From contig NC_135715.1 of NCBI RefSeq assembly GCF_964656455.1, positions 145,507,935 to 145,571,934 of the forward strand: a stretch of DNA of 64,000 nucleotides, given 5' to 3'. The notes below the pieces were generated by a model that worked only from the letters and a program-made list of their open reading frames with translations, was not told the DNA's origin and searched no databases. The position numbers and the translations under genes were made by a program. Below, in pieces: positions 1 through 11,221 of the stretch (position 1 is the first letter of the stretch; the number at the start of each line of letters is the position of its first letter). This DNA comes from Halichoerus grypus. Lineage: Eukaryota > Chordata > Mammalia > Carnivora > Phocidae.

Positions 1-234
1 AGGAGAGCTCACCCAAACACACTCACTGAAATTGCCCCAGTAGACATCATTACCTCTTGGATCTACACCTGTACCACTGGTTATTTCCTCTCAGCCTTTT
101 CTGAATCTGACTGAACTCTCTGTCTGCAGTTTCTTAGTGTATATCAGTGTTATGGACAAAGTCATCATTGCTGTTTTTGCAAGTGCTCTACTTTTAAATA
201 TTTTGTTGTTTTGTTTCAGTAATAGTTTCTGATT
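1..234. other. Unassigned AT-rich sequence
   Basis: No gene, repeat or regulatory element recognised up to the first SINE target duplication. The antisense frame through here runs into the SINE and has no recognisable protein similarity. Confidence 0.5.
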
Positions 235-250
235 TCTTTGTAAAACTTTT

Positions 251-466
251 TCTTTCTTTTTTTCTTTCTTTCTTTTTTTTTGAGAGAGAGAGAGCCAGAG
301 TGAGCAGGGGCAGGGAGGGGCACAGGGAGAGGGACAGAGAGAATCCAAAGCAGGCTCCATGCCCAATGTGGAGACTGACACAGGGCTTGATCTCACAATT
401 GAGATCATGACCTGAGCTGAAATCAAGAGTTGGTGCTTAACCCACTGAGCCACCCAGGCACCCCAT
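251..466 (-). mobile_element. SINEC (tRNA-Lys Can-SINE), antisense
   Basis: Read on the minus strand it has the Can-SINE head (GGGTGCCTGGGTGGCTCAGT), a CT-rich body and an A-rich tail, which appears here as the polypyrimidine run 251-282. A perfect 16-bp target duplication, TCTTTGTAAAACTTTT, lies at 235-250 and 467-482, so both ends are fixed. The body is fairly diverged, suggesting an older subfamily. Confidence 0.93.
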
Positions 467-482
467 CTTTGTAAAACTTTTA

Positions 483-1039
483 AGGAACACAGTTCAGCGG
501 CTCTGTACCTCTGTAATTTTTTGTAAGAAGAATCATAGCCATAAATAATTTTATGTCAAATGTTCAAATGTGTCTTTAATTTTCATTACTTTTTTTATTA
601 CTTTTTTATAAGGCATTTTTTTTTCAGGTGACTGATTGGTTTAATTATTACTTTTTTGGTCAGGGATTAGCATAGATAATAGATAATTAACATAGATAAT
701 CTTCCTATCCTTAGGTCTCTAAAGGAATTGTCATATTCATTATTCATTTACTTTTTTATTCATTCATCTAAAAGTCATTCATTTATACTTTGTATCATTT
801 GATGGTAATAGAAATTAGTGGATGAAAAAGAAATATAAGAATATACCAACCATACCAAGATTGGGAAAAAATCTGATAAAATGACATTTCCACTTTCAAA
901 TTAGTTTAGTTTCATTTTTATGATGAAAACCAGCGATGAGAACAAGAAAATTGTGAGATATATGTGAATTTCAGAGAGTTGAATGATCCACAGAAGGAAT
1001 GATCTGATTTTAGAAAAGACAAAGGACGCATAATTCTTT
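483..1039. other. Unassigned AT-rich sequence
   Basis: T-rich and A-rich runs around 590-620 and a diffuse ATTCATTT repetition at 735-785. No coding or transposon signature recognised. Confidence 0.5.
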
Positions 1040-1054
1040 AGAATTTCGTCAGAT

Positions 1055-1292
1055 GGAATAGGAAGAAATCAGAGAGGAAGACAAACTATGAGAGACTCTT
1101 AACTGTGGGAAAGAAACTGGGGGTTGCTGGAGGGGAAGTGGGGGGGATGGGGTAACTGGGTGATGGGCATTAAAGAGGGCACATGACGTGATGAGCACTG
1201 GGTGTTATATGCAACTGATGAATCACTGAACTCTATCTGAAACTAATTCATTATGTTGGCTAATTGAATTTAAATAAAACAAAGGAAGAAAA
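1055..1292 (+). mobile_element. L1 3' end, 5'-truncated, sense
   Basis: Contains the carnivore L1 3'-UTR signature: ACTATGAGAGACTCTTAAC, a G-rich tract near 1125-1160, GAGCACTGGGTGTTATAT, and an A-rich end with AATAAAAC. The flanks AGAATTTCGTCAGAT (1040-1054) and AGAATTTCATCAAAT (1293-1307) match at 13 of 15 positions and are a probable target duplication. It carries no coding capacity. Confidence 0.85.
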
Positions 1293-1307
1293 AGAATTTC
1301 ATCAAAT

Positions 1308-1899
1308 CCATAATGAATATTTCTCAAAGTAATTTATAATTTAAAAGAATCACCAAGTAATGAATTAGCAAGAACTGTCAGATTTGACTATTTTAGAACT
1401 CTAGAGTCTAGTTTAACACTTGCAGTGTCCAGGGGAGTGCTTGATTAAAAAAAGAGGCAGGTAAATTTTGACATTTCACATAGCATCTACAGTGACCCCA
1501 AGACAGGTAGCTGTAGAGATGGTGGCCCATATTCCTAGTACAATTTGCTGATGCCAGGCGGGCAATAAGGACCTGCTCCTTCAAAAATTGAGTTGTGTGT
1601 TTTAATATGACTGGCAGTTCATAGATCAGCATAAAGGCCGGCTATTGCTACAACCTCATCAGGTTGAAACAGCTTCCTGGGTAGATTCTGTTGAAAGAAT
1701 TTAGAGACAAAATGCCTTCCCCCTGCCCCTTTCTTTCCTTATTGGATGAAACAGACTGAATGCAGACATAATAAAGCATATGGCAGGAAATATAGTCCTT
1801 ACCAAATAGTTTGGAAAAGTCACTAAACAAATGGATAACTACTGTCCTCCTCAACAGCAATCTCTGGGGAGGAGGAAGAACCTTATTTTTAGAAGTCCT
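1308..1899. other. Unassigned sequence, possibly old L1 5' region
   Basis: Two antisense frames of about 70 codons (1408-1632, 1648-1860) have no recognisable product. The stretch directly precedes an ancient sense L1 and could be its upstream part, but I cannot show this. Confidence 0.35.
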
Positions 1900-2880
1900 G
1901 CATTACAATATTAAAAATATAAAGTTCTCAACAAAAATTACAAAACATACAAAGGAAAAGGAAGATATGATCCATTCATAAAGAAAACAAAATAAATCAA
2001 AAGAAACCATCCCTGAAGAAGTCCAGCAATTGGAGGTACTAGACAGACTTCAAATTAGCTGCCTTAAATGTGCTCAAAGCTCTGAAGAACAAAAAACTAA
2101 ATCAGGAGAATGATGTTGAACACATAGGGAATATCAATAAAGAGATACAAAATTATAAAACTTTGCTGAAATGGACATATTTGTTGTGAGACACAAGCTA
2201 TCAGAGCTCTCTTAAAAAGAAATATATTACCTGAATAATCTATATTTATTTAAAAATGAATCTGGATTAAAATATTTCCCATAAAAAAACACTCTAGGCA
2301 GAGTTGTTTTTTCTGATAAATTCTACCAAATGTTTAGAGAATAAGTAATAAGAATATCCTTCTGAAAAAACTGAAGATGAGAGAATACTTCGCAAATAGT
2401 TTTATGAGACCAGTGTTATCAAAATCAAAGACATAAACATATAAAAGTACATAATAATAAAATAAATAAACTTCCAGTGAAAAAAATATATATATAAGTA
2501 CTTCACAATATACCCATGACATAAACCCAAAATTTCTTTACACAAGGTCAGAAAAACCAAGTGGTTTTATCCAGTGAGTGTAAGGCTGGTAAATATTTGA
2601 AGATTAATCATTGTAAAGCACCATGTTTCCATTTTAAAAGAGTAACACAAAATCATCTCAAAGATACAGATAAAATGTTTCAAAAATATCTCAACCATTT
2701 ATGATAAAAACACTCAGCACTTTAAGAATGGTAGAGTTGCTCCTTGATCTGATAAGAAGGCATTTACAAAAATCGTATGGTTAAATTATATTTATATAGT
2801 GAAGTATTGAATTATTTCCACCTAAACTTCAAAAAAGGCAAGGATGTTCACTCTCATTACTCCTACTCAACAGAGCAACT
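1900..2880 (+). mobile_element. Ancient L1 (L1M/HAL1-like) remnant, sense
   Basis: 1,930-2,165 resembles the ORF1/inter-ORF region of old mammalian L1s (the phrase GAATATCAATAAAGAGATA is typical). 2,290-2,880 resembles a decayed RT portion of ORF2, ending in the region encoding the [12 protein letters not shown] motif (GGATGTTCACTCTCATTACT). Indels have destroyed the frame and there is no target duplication. The assignment rests on similarity by eye. Confidence 0.6.
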
Positions 2881-4164
2881 CAGTGATTGGGTATTATGGT
2901 GTGTGTTTGTTTTATCTGGAAGTTTGGAACATGAGAACAAGGTTCTTGTTGATGGTAAAGATGTATTCATACATGTTACTATGAATTGAGGAGTTACTAT
3001 GAATTGAGGAGGAATTTCGTGATTTCCAAGTGTTTTGATTTTATCATGTTGAGTCATAGTAATATACTAGTCCTGTCTAATTATTGTCATTATACTATGA
3101 AAGTTACTTATGTTTATTTGGGAACTTCATAGCCTAGCTCTCAGCTGCCAGTTGTCAAGACAGTCTTCATTTTCCTTTAAGACAATGATAAGAATATATG
3201 AATACCTTCATAGTGTTCTCTTTTTAATGAAACAGTAAGTATATTGTTCAAGTTAAATGACTAATTTGACAGAAAACTGTCAGTTTTTATTTATAATATT
3301 TAGAATACACAATATTCATTGCTAGTAACTCATGAAAAGCATAAGCATATAAGGCCACAGATTTATGAACATCTTTCTGGCCAATCCCTTCTATAAAATC
3401 ATGAAGACTTTATTTAAAATAACATTTAGGAGCATGACATGTGGCTAACACACCATACGTGATGTGGAGCATTTAATGTGCCGTTATTAATAGACAAAAT
3501 GGCATTTTTCTGTGTATCAGGTGGCATATTCTGAAATCATTATGCGTCTTCACAAATGGTCAACAATAATCATACCATGATGGAACAGTTTGTGAGTCTA
3601 TATTTGTCTTAAAGACTCATAAAATTAATGATCTCTTTTGAAGAGGTTGATAAGTTTGAGTTACTCCATTTTAATAAGATGCAAATTTGGGAGCACAGTA
3701 ATTTTTTCAAGAATGTAATGACATGAAATCCATGCTCCTTATAATCAAAAATTATTTTATGCATGTCAAGAAATAGAACTCAAGAGAATATACACACACA
3801 GTTGTTAATTTTTAAAGATTAGTGCCAAAATTTGAATCCCATATACCTAGTATTTAAAAGAAAATTAGGCAATCAGGAGACAGTAAAATATTTTAAGCAA
3901 TGAGTAATTTGGTTAGATTTGTAATCTGAAAATATAATAATAATTATAATAGTAGTAGTTATATTAATAAAAACAACCTAATTCTGATAGCAGTGGATGA
4001 TGGATTAGTCATGGCCAAGATACTATGGGATGATTATCAGGAGGCTATTTCATTGAGTCAGTAAAAAAGATGCAGAGAATTTAATCAAAGCATAAGTTGA
4101 GGGGATGAAGAAGAGGAAAGAAATTTGAGAAATACGGAGGCAATAGGGAGAACTTCACAAAGAC
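2881..4164. other. Unassigned AT-rich sequence with an 18-bp tandem duplication
   Basis: No gene or transposon recognised. GTTACTATGAATTGAGGA occurs twice head to tail at 2975-2992 and 2993-3010 without mismatch. The region near 3,930-3,970 is rich in AATAATTATAATAGTAGTAG-type repetition. Confidence 0.5.
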
Positions 4165-4480
4165 TGAATCTTGAGGACATTATGCTAAGTGAAATAATCT
4201 GGTCAGAAAAAGACAAATACTGTATGATTCCACTATTAGGTTCTTAAAGTAGTCAAATTCACAGGGACAGAAAGCAGAATGATGGTGACCAGGGGTCAGG
4301 AGGAGAAGGGAAGGAGGAGATTGTGTTTAAGGGTATAGAGTTTCCATTTTGCAATATGAAAAGATTTCTGGATATGGAGTAAGGTGATGGTTGTACAACA
4401 ATCTGAATGTATTTAATGTCAAAACTATACATTTAAAAATGGTTAAGATGTTAATTTTTTGAGTATTTTATCACAATATT
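4165..4480 (+). mobile_element. L1M 3' end fragment, sense
   Basis: Typical older L1 3' sequence: the ORF2 end (GCTAAGTGAAATAATCTGGTCAG, AAAGACAAATACTGTATGATTCC) is followed by the 3' UTR (GGTGACCAGGGGTCAGGAGGAG) and a run toward AAAAATGGTTAAGATG. It is diverged and has no clear target duplication. Confidence 0.8.
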
Positions 4481-4756
4481 TTTTTAAAATATAGATGGAT
4501 AGAACTACTTTATATGAGATAGCATGTTTTAAAATATCATTTATCCAATCAAATATTTACTGACTACCAAGTAGTTTAGTTTCAGAGGACAACAGTACAT
4601 TTTTCCCTGAGACCATACATGCAAATGGGAAGACATATATAGAGATAAGGAAATGCAGATTAAAAAGCTACCTCATGTACATGGCTTGATCTATTTGACC
4701 TAAAAGGTGAAATTATGTCTTAGGCCTGGGACAGGAGAGACGCAGGCTTCAGAATA
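4481..4756. other. Unassigned; weak L2/MIR-like patch
   Basis: 4,530-4,640 (AATCAAATATTTACTGACTACC onward) has the look of an old L2 or MIR element but is too diverged to assign. Nothing else seen. Confidence 0.3.
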
Positions 4757-5084
4757 CAGTTGACCCTTGAGCAACACAGGTTTGAACAGCATTTATACAT
4801 AGATTTTTGTCAATAAATATAGTACTGTAAATGTATTTTCTCTTCCTTATGATTTTCTTAATAACACTTCCTTTTCTCTAGCTTACTTTATGGTAAGAAT
4901 GCAGTATATAATACATATAACACACAAAATACGTTCATTGACTGTTTATGTTATTGGTCAGGCTTCGGAGAAACAGTCGGCTATTAATAGTTATGTTTTA
5001 GGGGAGCAAAAGTTATACACAGATTTTTGACTGCATGAGGGGTCAGTGCCCCCTAACCCCTGCATTGTTTCAGGGTCAATCTTG
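4757..5084 (+). mobile_element. MER2 DNA transposon (Tigger group, non-autonomous)
   Basis: Starts with CAGTTGACCCTTGAGCAACA and ends with the inverted counterpart GTTTCAGGGTCAATCTTG. It is flanked by TA at 4755-4756 and 5085-5086, as expected for a Tc1/mariner-type insertion. The internal AATAAATATAGTACTGTAAATG block is characteristic of MER2. It has no coding capacity. Orientation is by convention. Confidence 0.88.
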
Positions 5085-5730
5085 TACAAGGAGAAAGGGA
5101 CTGAAGCATAGCAAATTCTATAAATGCAACTACTTACTATAGGAAGTAATCATGCAATTTATCAATAAAATAATGAGATGACCAGACTAAAAAGTTAAGG
5201 TCATCCGTGAACAAACTGCATTATATCTCTTTTTCAGGGGAAAACAGACATTTAAAATGGGAGATTCTGAACCTCTGCCTACAAGAGTCTTACCAGAAAG
5301 ATGTAGATACGGAAAGTTTTATGATGCTTCCCATTTGTGAGAACCAGAAAGAGAGAATATAAAGAAAAATAGTTACAGAAGAGGATAGTAAGTAAGAGAT
5401 AAACAGATTCCTAAAATGTTAGTGGAACACAAAATGAGTTATGTGACCCTAAATCCATCTCAAAATCAGTAACTGGAGAAGCCTATAATCAGGAAGGGGA
5501 GCAGCAATTTCTCTCTTCCAGGGGTACTTGCTGATAGCAGCATAATAAGGAAACCCATACCAGCTGTGCAGAGCTCTTTGCCACAGAGTTTAACAAGCTC
5601 TGCCAAGATATTTGTGATGTCTGTCACTCAAGTATGAGGAAAGAGAAGGAAGATTAAGCTTGAGGACTGTGATTTTAAAAGGAGTAAAATGTGGTAGAAA
5701 CAAATTAAAGGATAGATGTTTTAGGGACAT
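5085..5730. other. Unassigned sequence
   Basis: Moderately AT-rich. No repeat family, ORF or RNA gene recognised. Confidence 0.45.
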
Positions 5731-6120
5731 TGATAGTTAATTTTATGTGTCAACTTGGCTGGGCCCATGGCACCCAGTTTCTGGTCAAACATCAGTGTGT
5801 AGATATTTTTTAGATGGATTAACATTTTAATTGTTTGGCTTTAAATATAGCAGATTACCTTTCCGATATGGGTTGGCCTTATCTAGTCAAAGGACTTAAA
5901 AGAAAAGACTAAGGTCCCCTGATGAAGCAGGAGTTAGCCTCTAGGCAGCCTCTTGCCTAGACAGTGCCACACTGACTCATCCCTGGGTCTCTAGCCTACT
6001 GGCCTGCCCTGCAAACTTTAGACTTGTCAGTCTTTACAGTCTCGTGAACCAATTCCTTAAAATATATCTCAGTCTCTCTCTCTCTCCCTCGCTCTTTCTT
6101 TGTGTGTGTGTGCGCCTGCG

Positions 6121-6169
<49 letters not shown>

Positions 6170-6208
6170 CCTATTGGTTCTGTTTCTCTCGAGAATTTTG
6201 GCAATACA
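5731..6208 (+). mobile_element. ERVL/MaLR-type LTR, sense, with internal CA microsatellite
   Basis: Begins TGATAGTTAATTTTATGTGT and ends near GGCAATACA. A polyadenylation-like region (CCTTAAAATATATCTCAG) is followed by CT and CA repeats and CCTATTGGTTCTGTTTCTC, the usual 3' part of a widespread eutherian solo LTR. I do not name the subfamily. No internal retroviral sequence adjoins it, so it is a solo LTR. Confidence 0.7.
6124..6168. repeat. (CA)n microsatellite
   Basis: An almost uninterrupted CA repeat within the 3' part of the LTR, preceded by a CT tract. It creates the cysteine/valine run seen in an antisense open frame, which is an artefact. Confidence 0.97.
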
Positions 6209-6543
6209 AGGGCCAAAGATTAAATATTGTTTGAGTCAATGAAAAGGATAAACACTGGTCCTAGCAATGAAATGTCATTAATTAACTTAAATTCCATAGG
6301 GCAATATTTGCCATTAGTAGTCCCATGGGACATTCCTCAAGCAAATAAACAAATTAAAAAGACAGAAAAGGAAAAGAAAAAAAGCATTATGGTATAGTAA
6401 ATTGAAAGATGTCGCATTGAATACCCTCACTTAAGATTCATAATTCACACACTATAGGTGTAGGAAACCATGCAGTAAAGACAGTTGTTTGATCCTATTT
6501 AACATAGGGCTTCACAAACTCAATTGACTGTCAAATCCTTTGT

Positions 6544-6544
<1 letters not shown>

Positions 6545-6582
<38 letters not shown>
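6545..6582. repeat. (GT)n microsatellite
   Basis: Uninterrupted GT dinucleotide repeat followed by an imperfect GT-rich stretch to about 6,612. Confidence 0.97.
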
Positions 6583-6588
<6 letters not shown>

Positions 6589-6664
6589 GCTTATTCCTGT
6601 GTGTGTATATGTGTTTGGTAAATCTGGTAGGAAGCATTCAGCGGGACAAAGAAGAAAAGAAGAG

Positions 6665-7596
6665 TATATTAGTCAGTTAGGGCTACCATAACAAAATACA
6701 ACAGACTAGGTGGCTTAAACAAGCAGACATTTATTTTCTCACAGTTCTGGAGACTAGAAGTCCAAGATCAAGGTGCCAGTAAGTTTGGTTTCCCCTGAGG
6801 CCTCTCTTCTTGGCTTATAGATGTCTCCTTCTGTGACTGAGCTTGAACACAATCCAAAGAAGTATTGAAAGTGAAAGACCTTCTTGTTTCTTATTATAAG
6901 TAAGGAGACAGGGAGATAGTTGTCAAAGCACTGTCTTTCCATGAGGTTAGTAGAGGAAGCTTTTATTCAGTGTATTGGGGGCAGGGGCAAGGAGCTTGTA
7001 TATGCATTAAGGAATCTATACATATTCCATTATTTGGGCACTTTGGTTCAATTGTGCATGCCTAGCATATCAACATGCTAGTGCATATATCATGTATTCA
7101 AAAATAGTAGGAAACCCCACCATGGGGGGAGCTTTTAGTATTATGAGCTAAAGGTAACTAAAGGTCAACTGGGGGTAGGGGCCGCACAGGTCCTCAGCTC
7201 CAATTTGGCTCAAAGTGGCTCATGTAAGGGCCTCTCAGGTGAGACACGCTTATTAGCCCATTGTCTCCTTGGCTGAAACTGCATTCCTTCCCTGCTTTTG
7301 TCCCTTTCTCTGCTTCCCTTCTACCGATAGCTTTTAGCCCTCTAATTTGAGTAACTTTGTTGCATCCTGGTAACATTTCTCTTTGTATCCCTGCATTGCC
7401 TTTTCCTCTGTGAGTGCACACTCCTGGCGTCTCCCTCTTCTTTTAAAGATACCAGACAGATTGGATTAGAACCTTATCCTTATGTCCTTATTTAACCCTA
7501 ATTGCCTTCTTACAGGTCCTATCTTCAAATACAGAAACCTTGGGGGTTAGAGCTTTAAACTATAGATTTTCAGGGGACACAATTCAGTCCATAATA
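6665..7596 (-). mobile_element. MaLR (MLT1-like) LTR, antisense, split by an insertion
   Basis: The left part has the inverted MaLR 3' end (TATTAGTCAGTTAGGGCTAC, CATTTATTTTCTCACAGTTC, GTCCAAGATCAAGGTGCCAG). The right part has the inverted 5' end (CCAGACAGATTGGATTAG, GGACACAATTCAGTCCATAA). About 550 bp between roughly 6,845 and 7,395 does not belong to this LTR and is annotated separately. Confidence 0.78.
6840..7395 (-). mobile_element. Probable solo LTR inserted in the MaLR LTR
   Basis: Foreign sequence interrupting the MaLR LTR. On the minus strand it has a TATA-like region and AATAAAAGC near 6,960-6,970, the layout of an ERV LTR (promoter, then polyadenylation signal). Exact ends and target duplication were not resolved, and I cannot name the family. 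The antisense frame 7194-7421 inside it is not a gene. Confidence 0.45.
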
Positions 7597-7689
7597 AAGA
7601 ATGATTTTTCTTTGGTCTGATTTGGTTGTTTATTATAGACTAGACTAAATTTTAGCTGATCAGGTTGTAAGCATCAGCTTGGAAGGACA

Positions 7690-7945
7690 AATTCCACTTA
7701 TATAATGTATCTTCAGCAATCAAACTCATAGGAACAGAGAGCAGCATGTTGGTTGCCAGGGGCTGGGAGGAGGGGAAAATGTGGAGTTGTCCAATGGGTA
7801 TAGAGTTACAGTCACACAAGATGAAAAAGTTCTAGATTTGCTATACAATATTGTACTTAGAGTTAACAATACTGTGCCATACACTTAAAAATTTGTAGAG
7901 AGGGTAGATCTCATGTTTATACCACAGTACAAAAATCTTACTGCA
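7690..7945 (+). mobile_element. L1 3' end fragment, sense
   Basis: Old L1 3' UTR: CAAACTCATAGGAACAGAGAG, GGTTGCCAGGGGCTGGGAGG, then CAATACTGTGCCATACACTT. Truncated and decayed, with no convincing target duplication. Confidence 0.78.
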
Positions 7946-9100
7946 TGTAGTGAAAACTATAAGATTTCTTATTTATTTTTATTATTTTTCCTCTTTGTGA
8001 TGAAAGAATTTGTCATGAGTAAACCTGCACTATAAGAAATATTTTAAAATGCTCTTTAATCGGAAGGAAAATAACAACATATGGAAAATTGTATCTACCT
8101 ATGGAAATAAAAAGAACAGAAATGGTAAATATATAGATAAATCTAAAATACACTTTTCTCTTTTTTTATTTCTTAAAGATGATAATTTAAAGCAAACATA
8201 GTACCAATGTATTGGAATACTTACATCCTTTGTAGAAGTAAAATTTATTACAACATGACACATTGTACAAGATCCCAATTAACTCTGCACACATTGGCTT
8301 GCAATTATTTCTGCAGAGACCTCTAGTAGTTTACTCCAGAAGACAGTGAATGATTTGGGGAAATGTGTGTTATTAATCATGTAACTCCATCACCTAACAG
8401 TGGATATTTTTTCATATATTCTTAAATATTTGTTGAGTGAAAGGTTAGAGGACTCAATAAGATAATTTTTTTTCTTTCTCAAAACAGTTTTTAGTAAATG
8501 AAACATTATTTTGTACTTATTTATTTTATTTTATTTATTTATTTTCTATTAAAGCCAATGCTCTACACTAAAATATTGGAGAACTGAAATGTGAATTTGT
8601 TAAAAGCCATAAAGGGAGCAATAAGAAAGTAGGATTTAAGAAATAAATTGTTTATAAAGTAAAATTATTCCTTAGCAATAGTCTCCATCATTTAATTGAT
8701 TCACACTAAATATTTTCAACTAATGTATCTTCACATGTACAGTACAAAAATCTAGAAATCTGTTTAACGTGAGTTTCTTCTATATTTGTACATTGTCTTT
8801 TCCATTTATCTCTCCCTATTTCTAAAAATAAACAACGTTTAATACTGCAAAATGATTTTTAATATTTAAAAAATATGTGCATTTGAGAGAAATAATAGAA
8901 TATGTACCAAGTATTTTTTGTTGTTGTTGTTGTTGTTAGTATAAGACTCTAAGGTGCAGTGGTAACTTGAAACTAAGATTAATTTTATTTTGAATCATTA
9001 CTTCCACAACTAAACATATTGCACTATTTCTGATATTGGTTATTTGTTTCTAATTGATGTTCTAAGTAAAATTACCTACAAAATAACATGTAAACTTAAT
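7946..9100. other. Unassigned AT-rich sequence
   Basis: Contains A/T-rich stretches near 8,515-8,550 (TTTATTTTATTTTA) and no recognisable gene or transposon. Confidence 0.45.
8920..8938. repeat. Short (GTT)n repeat
   Basis: About six GTT units after a T run. Confidence 0.9.
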
Positions 9101-9115
9101 AATGTAGACTATATA

Positions 9116-9311
9116 GGGGCGCCTGGGTGGCTCAGTCGTTAAGCGTCTGCCTTCGGCTCAGGTCATGATCCCAGGGTCCTGGGATCGAGCCCCGCATTGG
9201 GCTGCCTGCTCTGCGGGAAGCCTGCTTCTCCCTCTCCCACTCCCCCTGCTTGTGTTCCCTCTCTCGCTGTGTCTCTCTCTGTCAAATAAATAAATAAAAT
9301 CTTTAAAAAAA
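9116..9311 (+). mobile_element. SINEC, sense, low divergence
   Basis: Full-length Can-SINE. The pol III A-box region TGGCTCAGTCGTTAAGC and B-box region GGGATCGAGCC lie in the tRNA-Lys-derived head, followed by a CT-rich body and the AATAAATAAATAAAATCTTT tail. The target duplication AATGTA(G/C)ACTATATA is at 9101-9115 and 9312-9326. It matches the 19,020 and 49,697 copies in the CCCACTCCCCCTGCT body, which marks one subfamily. Confidence 0.97.
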
Positions 9312-9326
9312 AATGTACACTATATA

Positions 9327-10239
9327 AATTCATCCTTTTAAATATTTGCAAGAAGATGGGGAATAATTCAGCACCCTGAAATCAGGTGATAAAGCATCTA
9401 TATAAATAAATTAAAATAATGACAGAATTTAATTTCCTTTTGTTCATCTTCTTTTTAGGTGAAATAAAATACATATGAAGTTTGTAGGTTGTTTGAACAT
9501 ATCCTGGGGCAGTGGTGTTGCAATTAAATTTATGCTGGATTGCTGTGCAAACACTCCTAGGAATTTGTAATTTCTAATTAGCGATTTGCTTAACTATTAG
9601 GAATTTTGGAATAGTCACCCACCGGCCAGGTTTACTGGCTGATGAACACCATGGCCACTCAAGTAATTTGTAGTTCTCCTTACTGAAAAATGACTCTCTG
9701 TATAGTCATTAAGATGATTATGGAATCTTCAGCAGCCAAACTAGACCATGCTATCAGCAATTATATTTTTAATCACCTCTTTTTGTTCTAATTTGTACTA
9801 GCTCTCATAATAAATCTGTGTAAAAATGGGGAACCAAAGCATGTGTACATTAAAGAGTCAATCCACTTAGTAGTAGCACAGAAATAGTATTTTTAAAATT
9901 GTAGGTTCACTAAATTAATATTTGAACAAGATATGATTGTCACAGGCATCTTTGGCAAATTTTATTATTCCAGTAGGCACTCATTCAGTATATATTATTT
10001 AAAAAGACACACTCTGGCTTTAAAGAGTTTTCAGTCAGTCTAGTAGGTAAGATACATGTTTTCACAGTAACTAGAATGTCATGTAGTAAGGGTTTCTGAA
10101 ACAGTCCATGCAGGGAGCTCTGAGAACACAAGGAAAATTAACACCTGAGGGCATCAGGGAAGGTTTCGAAAACAATAGTAATTAAGCTGCATTTTGAAAA
10201 CTCTATGGATAATAGCTGGGCACAGAGTTGGGAAGAGAG
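9327..10239. other. Unassigned; old repeat patch near 10,020-10,200
   Basis: 10,020-10,200 resembles the same unnamed ancient mammal-wide repeat seen at 35.7-37.3 kb (block ending in ATCAGGGAAGGTTTCG). The remainder, including 9,430-9,990, shows nothing I recognise. Confidence 0.35.
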
Positions 10240-10560
10240 CAGCAAGAGGGATATTTCTGGTGATGGAATAGTTCTGCATCTTGATTATGTTGGTGGTAAC
10301 ACAAATATATGTAGGTGATGAATTAAGTGGCATACACTTCTAAACCCACAGACACACAGACGAGTGCACCTATAAATGGTGAAAGCTGAAAAAGATCTGT
10401 GAATTATGTTAATTTTAATTTCCTGGTTTTGATATTGTCGTATAGCTATCTAAGGTGTTGTTAGTGAGGGAAACTGGGTGACAGATGAGTGGAGCTTCTC
10501 TGTACTAGTTTCGCAACTTCCTCTACATCTATAATTATTTCAAAATAAAAATGTTTCCAA
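10240..10560 (+). mobile_element. L1M 3' end fragment, sense
   Basis: Resembles old L1M 3' UTR: TGATATTGTCGTATAGCTAT, GGGAAACTGGGTGACAGATG, CTTCTCTGTACTAG, ending TATAATTATTTCAAAATAAA. Diverged. Confidence 0.65.
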
Positions 10561-10659
10561 GCATCAAAGAACAAGCAGGTAGCGAAGTTCTTTAGCGTCA
10601 TCAAAGACACTATGTATATGAGTCTGATGAAGCAAGGTTTAGATTGATTCAAATTCAAT

Positions 10660-10735
10660 AAACACTGACTGAGAACCTATTATCTGCCAGATTGCAATGT
10701 GTTTCACATACATCACTTCTCTTAATTTCCACAGC
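10660..10735 (+). mobile_element. MIR-like fragment
   Basis: ACTGAGAACCTATTATCTGCC ... TTTCACATACATCACTTCTC follows the core of MIR elements. Short and diverged. Confidence 0.5.
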
Positions 10736-10798
10736 AAACATATCAATTAACATGTATTGGAGTTACAGAGACTTGCTATTAAAAGAGAATGGATTAAA

Positions 10799-11013
10799 CC
10801 ATGAGAGACGATGGACTCTGAAAAACAAACTGAGGGTTCTAGAGGGGAGGGGGGTGGGATGATGGATTAGCCTGGTGATGGGTATTGAGGAGGGCACGTT
10901 CTGCATGGAGCACTGGGTGTTATGCACAAACAATGAATCATGGAACACTACATCTAAAACTAATGATGTAATGTATGGGGATTAACATAACAATAAAAAA
11001 ATTAAAAAAAAAG
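10799..11013 (+). mobile_element. L1 3' end, 5'-truncated, sense, perfect target duplication
   Basis: Contains CATGAGAGACGATGGACTC, a G-rich tract at 10,840-10,860, GAGCACTGGGTGTTATGCAC, the ACTAATGATGTAATGTATGG end and an A tail. The target duplication AGAGAATGGATTAAA at 10784-10798 and 11014-11028 is identical. It is the same 3'-UTR type as the full-length L1 at 50.2 kb. Confidence 0.95.
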
Positions 11014-11097
11014 AGAGAATGGATTAAATCCTACAGGCTAGCAAGAATACTTCTGAAGTCTCCACTTCCCGACCACATCAAATCCTGTCCCCACAAG

Positions 11098-11099
<2 letters not shown>

Positions 11100-11150
<51 letters not shown>
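11100..11150. repeat. (CA)n microsatellite
   Basis: About 25 uninterrupted CA units. Likely length-polymorphic. Confidence 0.98.
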
Positions 11151-11154
<4 letters not shown>

Positions 11155-11221
11155 TGTTTTCCACTCAGATTTTGATAGTTATCTTAAAGGCATGTGCCTT
11201 TTTGAATGTCTGGGCGCTTAC

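Noticed and set aside
9116..9311. Pol III promoter boxes that could mark a small RNA gene
   Set aside because: The boxes are the inherited tRNA-Lys head of a SINE, found in some twenty copies in the window.
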